DNA of 6,188 nucleotides from DASVWH01 sp036389715 (GTDB taxonomy: Bacteria > Acidobacteriota > Blastocatellia > Pyrinomonadales > Pyrinomonadaceae), in NCBI GenBank assembly GCA_036389715.1, contig DASVWH010000004.1:1-6188 (forward strand). Reading direction: 5' to 3'. Numbering within the stretch: position 1 is the first letter of the stretch; each line of letters begins with the position of its first letter. The position numbers were made by a program, and so were the translations under genes. Below, piece by piece: positions 5,621 to 6,188 of the stretch. Below the pieces are notes generated by a model that saw only the letters and a program-made list of their open reading frames with translations, searched no databases and had not been told where the DNA came from.

Positions 5621-6188
5621 ATGCCACAAAGACCCAAGATTGCCAATAACATGCTGGAATTGATCGGCTATACGCCGCTCGTGCGGCTCAACCGCATTGC
5701 CCATTCCGATTCCGCCGAGATGATTGCCAAGCTCGAATCACAGAACCCTATGGACTCTGTCAAAGACCGTATCGGGGCGGCGATGATTAAGGCCGCCGAG
5801 CGCGACGGGCTCATCAAGGCGGGCGAGACCATCCTGATCGAGCCGACCTCCGGCAATACCGGAATCGCGCTGGCCTTCGCGGCCGCCGTGCTGGGCTATA
5901 AGCTGGTCGTGACGATGCCGGAAACGGTGACGGTCGAGCGCCGGAGAGTCCTGGCCTCGCTCGGCGCTGAAGTGGTCCTCACGCCCGGCGCTGAAGGCAT
6001 GAAGGGAGCCATCAAGAAGGCCGCCGACATTGCCGAGACGACGCCAAACAGTTGGACGCCGAGCCAGTTCGACAACCCCGCCAACCCGGAAGTCCATCGC
6101 CTGACGACGGCCGCGGAGATTTTGGAGGACACGGACGGAAAGATTGACGCCTTCGTCTCGGGCGTCGGCACGGGCGGGACCATCGCAG
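5621..6188 (+). CDS. cysK: Cysteine synthase A (O-acetylserine sulfhydrylase), N-terminal part (runs off right edge)
   Basis: The enzyme is a pyridoxal-phosphate protein that makes L-cysteine and acetate from O-acetyl-L-serine and sulfide, the last step of cytoplasmic cysteine synthesis. The 189 residues present are about 60% of the usual 305-325. IGYTPLVRLNRI (15-26) is the typical start, NPMDSVKDRIG (42-52) holds the cofactor lysine Lys48, EPTSGNTG (74-81) is the substrate-binding loop, and SGVGTGGT (180-187) is the phosphate-binding glycine loop. MPETVTVERRRVLASLGAEVVLTPG (99-123) and SQFDNPANPEVH (148-159) also fit CysK. The ATG at 5621 has a strong AGAGGAG (5606-5612) eight bases upstream. 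Cystathionine beta-synthase and CysM share the fold, but the start at the catalytic domain, without a heme domain, and the NPANP motif favour CysK. The gene is cut by the window end, not broken. Confidence 0.94.
   Translation, partial: MPQRPKIANNMLELIGYTPLVRLNRIAHSDSAEMIAKLESQNPMDSVKDRIGAAMIKAAERDGLIKAGETILIEPTSGNTGIALAFAAAVLGYKLVVTMPETVTVERRRVLASLGAEVVLTPGAEGMKGAIKKAADIAETTPNSWTPSQFDNPANPEVHRLTTAAEILEDTDGKIDAFVSGVGTGGTIA

Overview
This is a high-GC bacterial chromosomal segment carrying mostly housekeeping genes: six protein-coding genes (two cut by the window edges or poorly characterised) and one tRNA. The mix suggests Acidobacteriota, perhaps the Blastocatellia: a MoxR ATPase paired with a DUF58 protein, a lone cysteine-free type IV pilin, and two little-known CxxC zinc-ribbon proteins around a 23S rRNA methyltransferase. 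That assignment is inference from gene content and protein style, since no taxonomic marker gene is present. I see no insertion sequence, phage gene, CRISPR array or toxin-antitoxin pair.

Left part, minus strand (1-1665): a MoxR-family AAA+ ATPase gene is followed 20 bases later by a gene for a membrane-anchored DUF58 protein, which runs off the left edge. Together they form the usual MoxR/DUF58 chaperone-type operon. A gap of about 310 bases then separates this operon from a divergent gene on the plus strand. The gap holds a weak promoter candidate, a 7-base tandem repeat and a short palindrome.

Middle (1975-2640, plus strand): a class III-signal type IV pilin gene ends at a strong 11-bp hairpin that looks like an intrinsic terminator. 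The 3' arm of that hairpin contains the -35 box of a good promoter for a tRNA-Val(CAC) gene, so terminator and promoter physically overlap.

Right part (2641-6188, plus strand): after a 214-base gap containing two inverted repeats and a perfect TATAAT box comes an uncharacterised protein with an N-terminal four-cysteine zinc motif. It overlaps rlmB (23S rRNA 2'-O-methyltransferase, TrmH/SpoU family) by 4 bases in an ATGA arrangement, so the two are probably translationally coupled. After a hairpin-containing 78-base gap comes a small zinc-ribbon protein with two membrane segments, then another hairpin, then cysK (cysteine synthase A), truncated at the right edge.

The least described element is the zinc-motif protein coupled to rlmB. 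Nothing in the window is clear evidence for a new multi-gene defence or mobile system.
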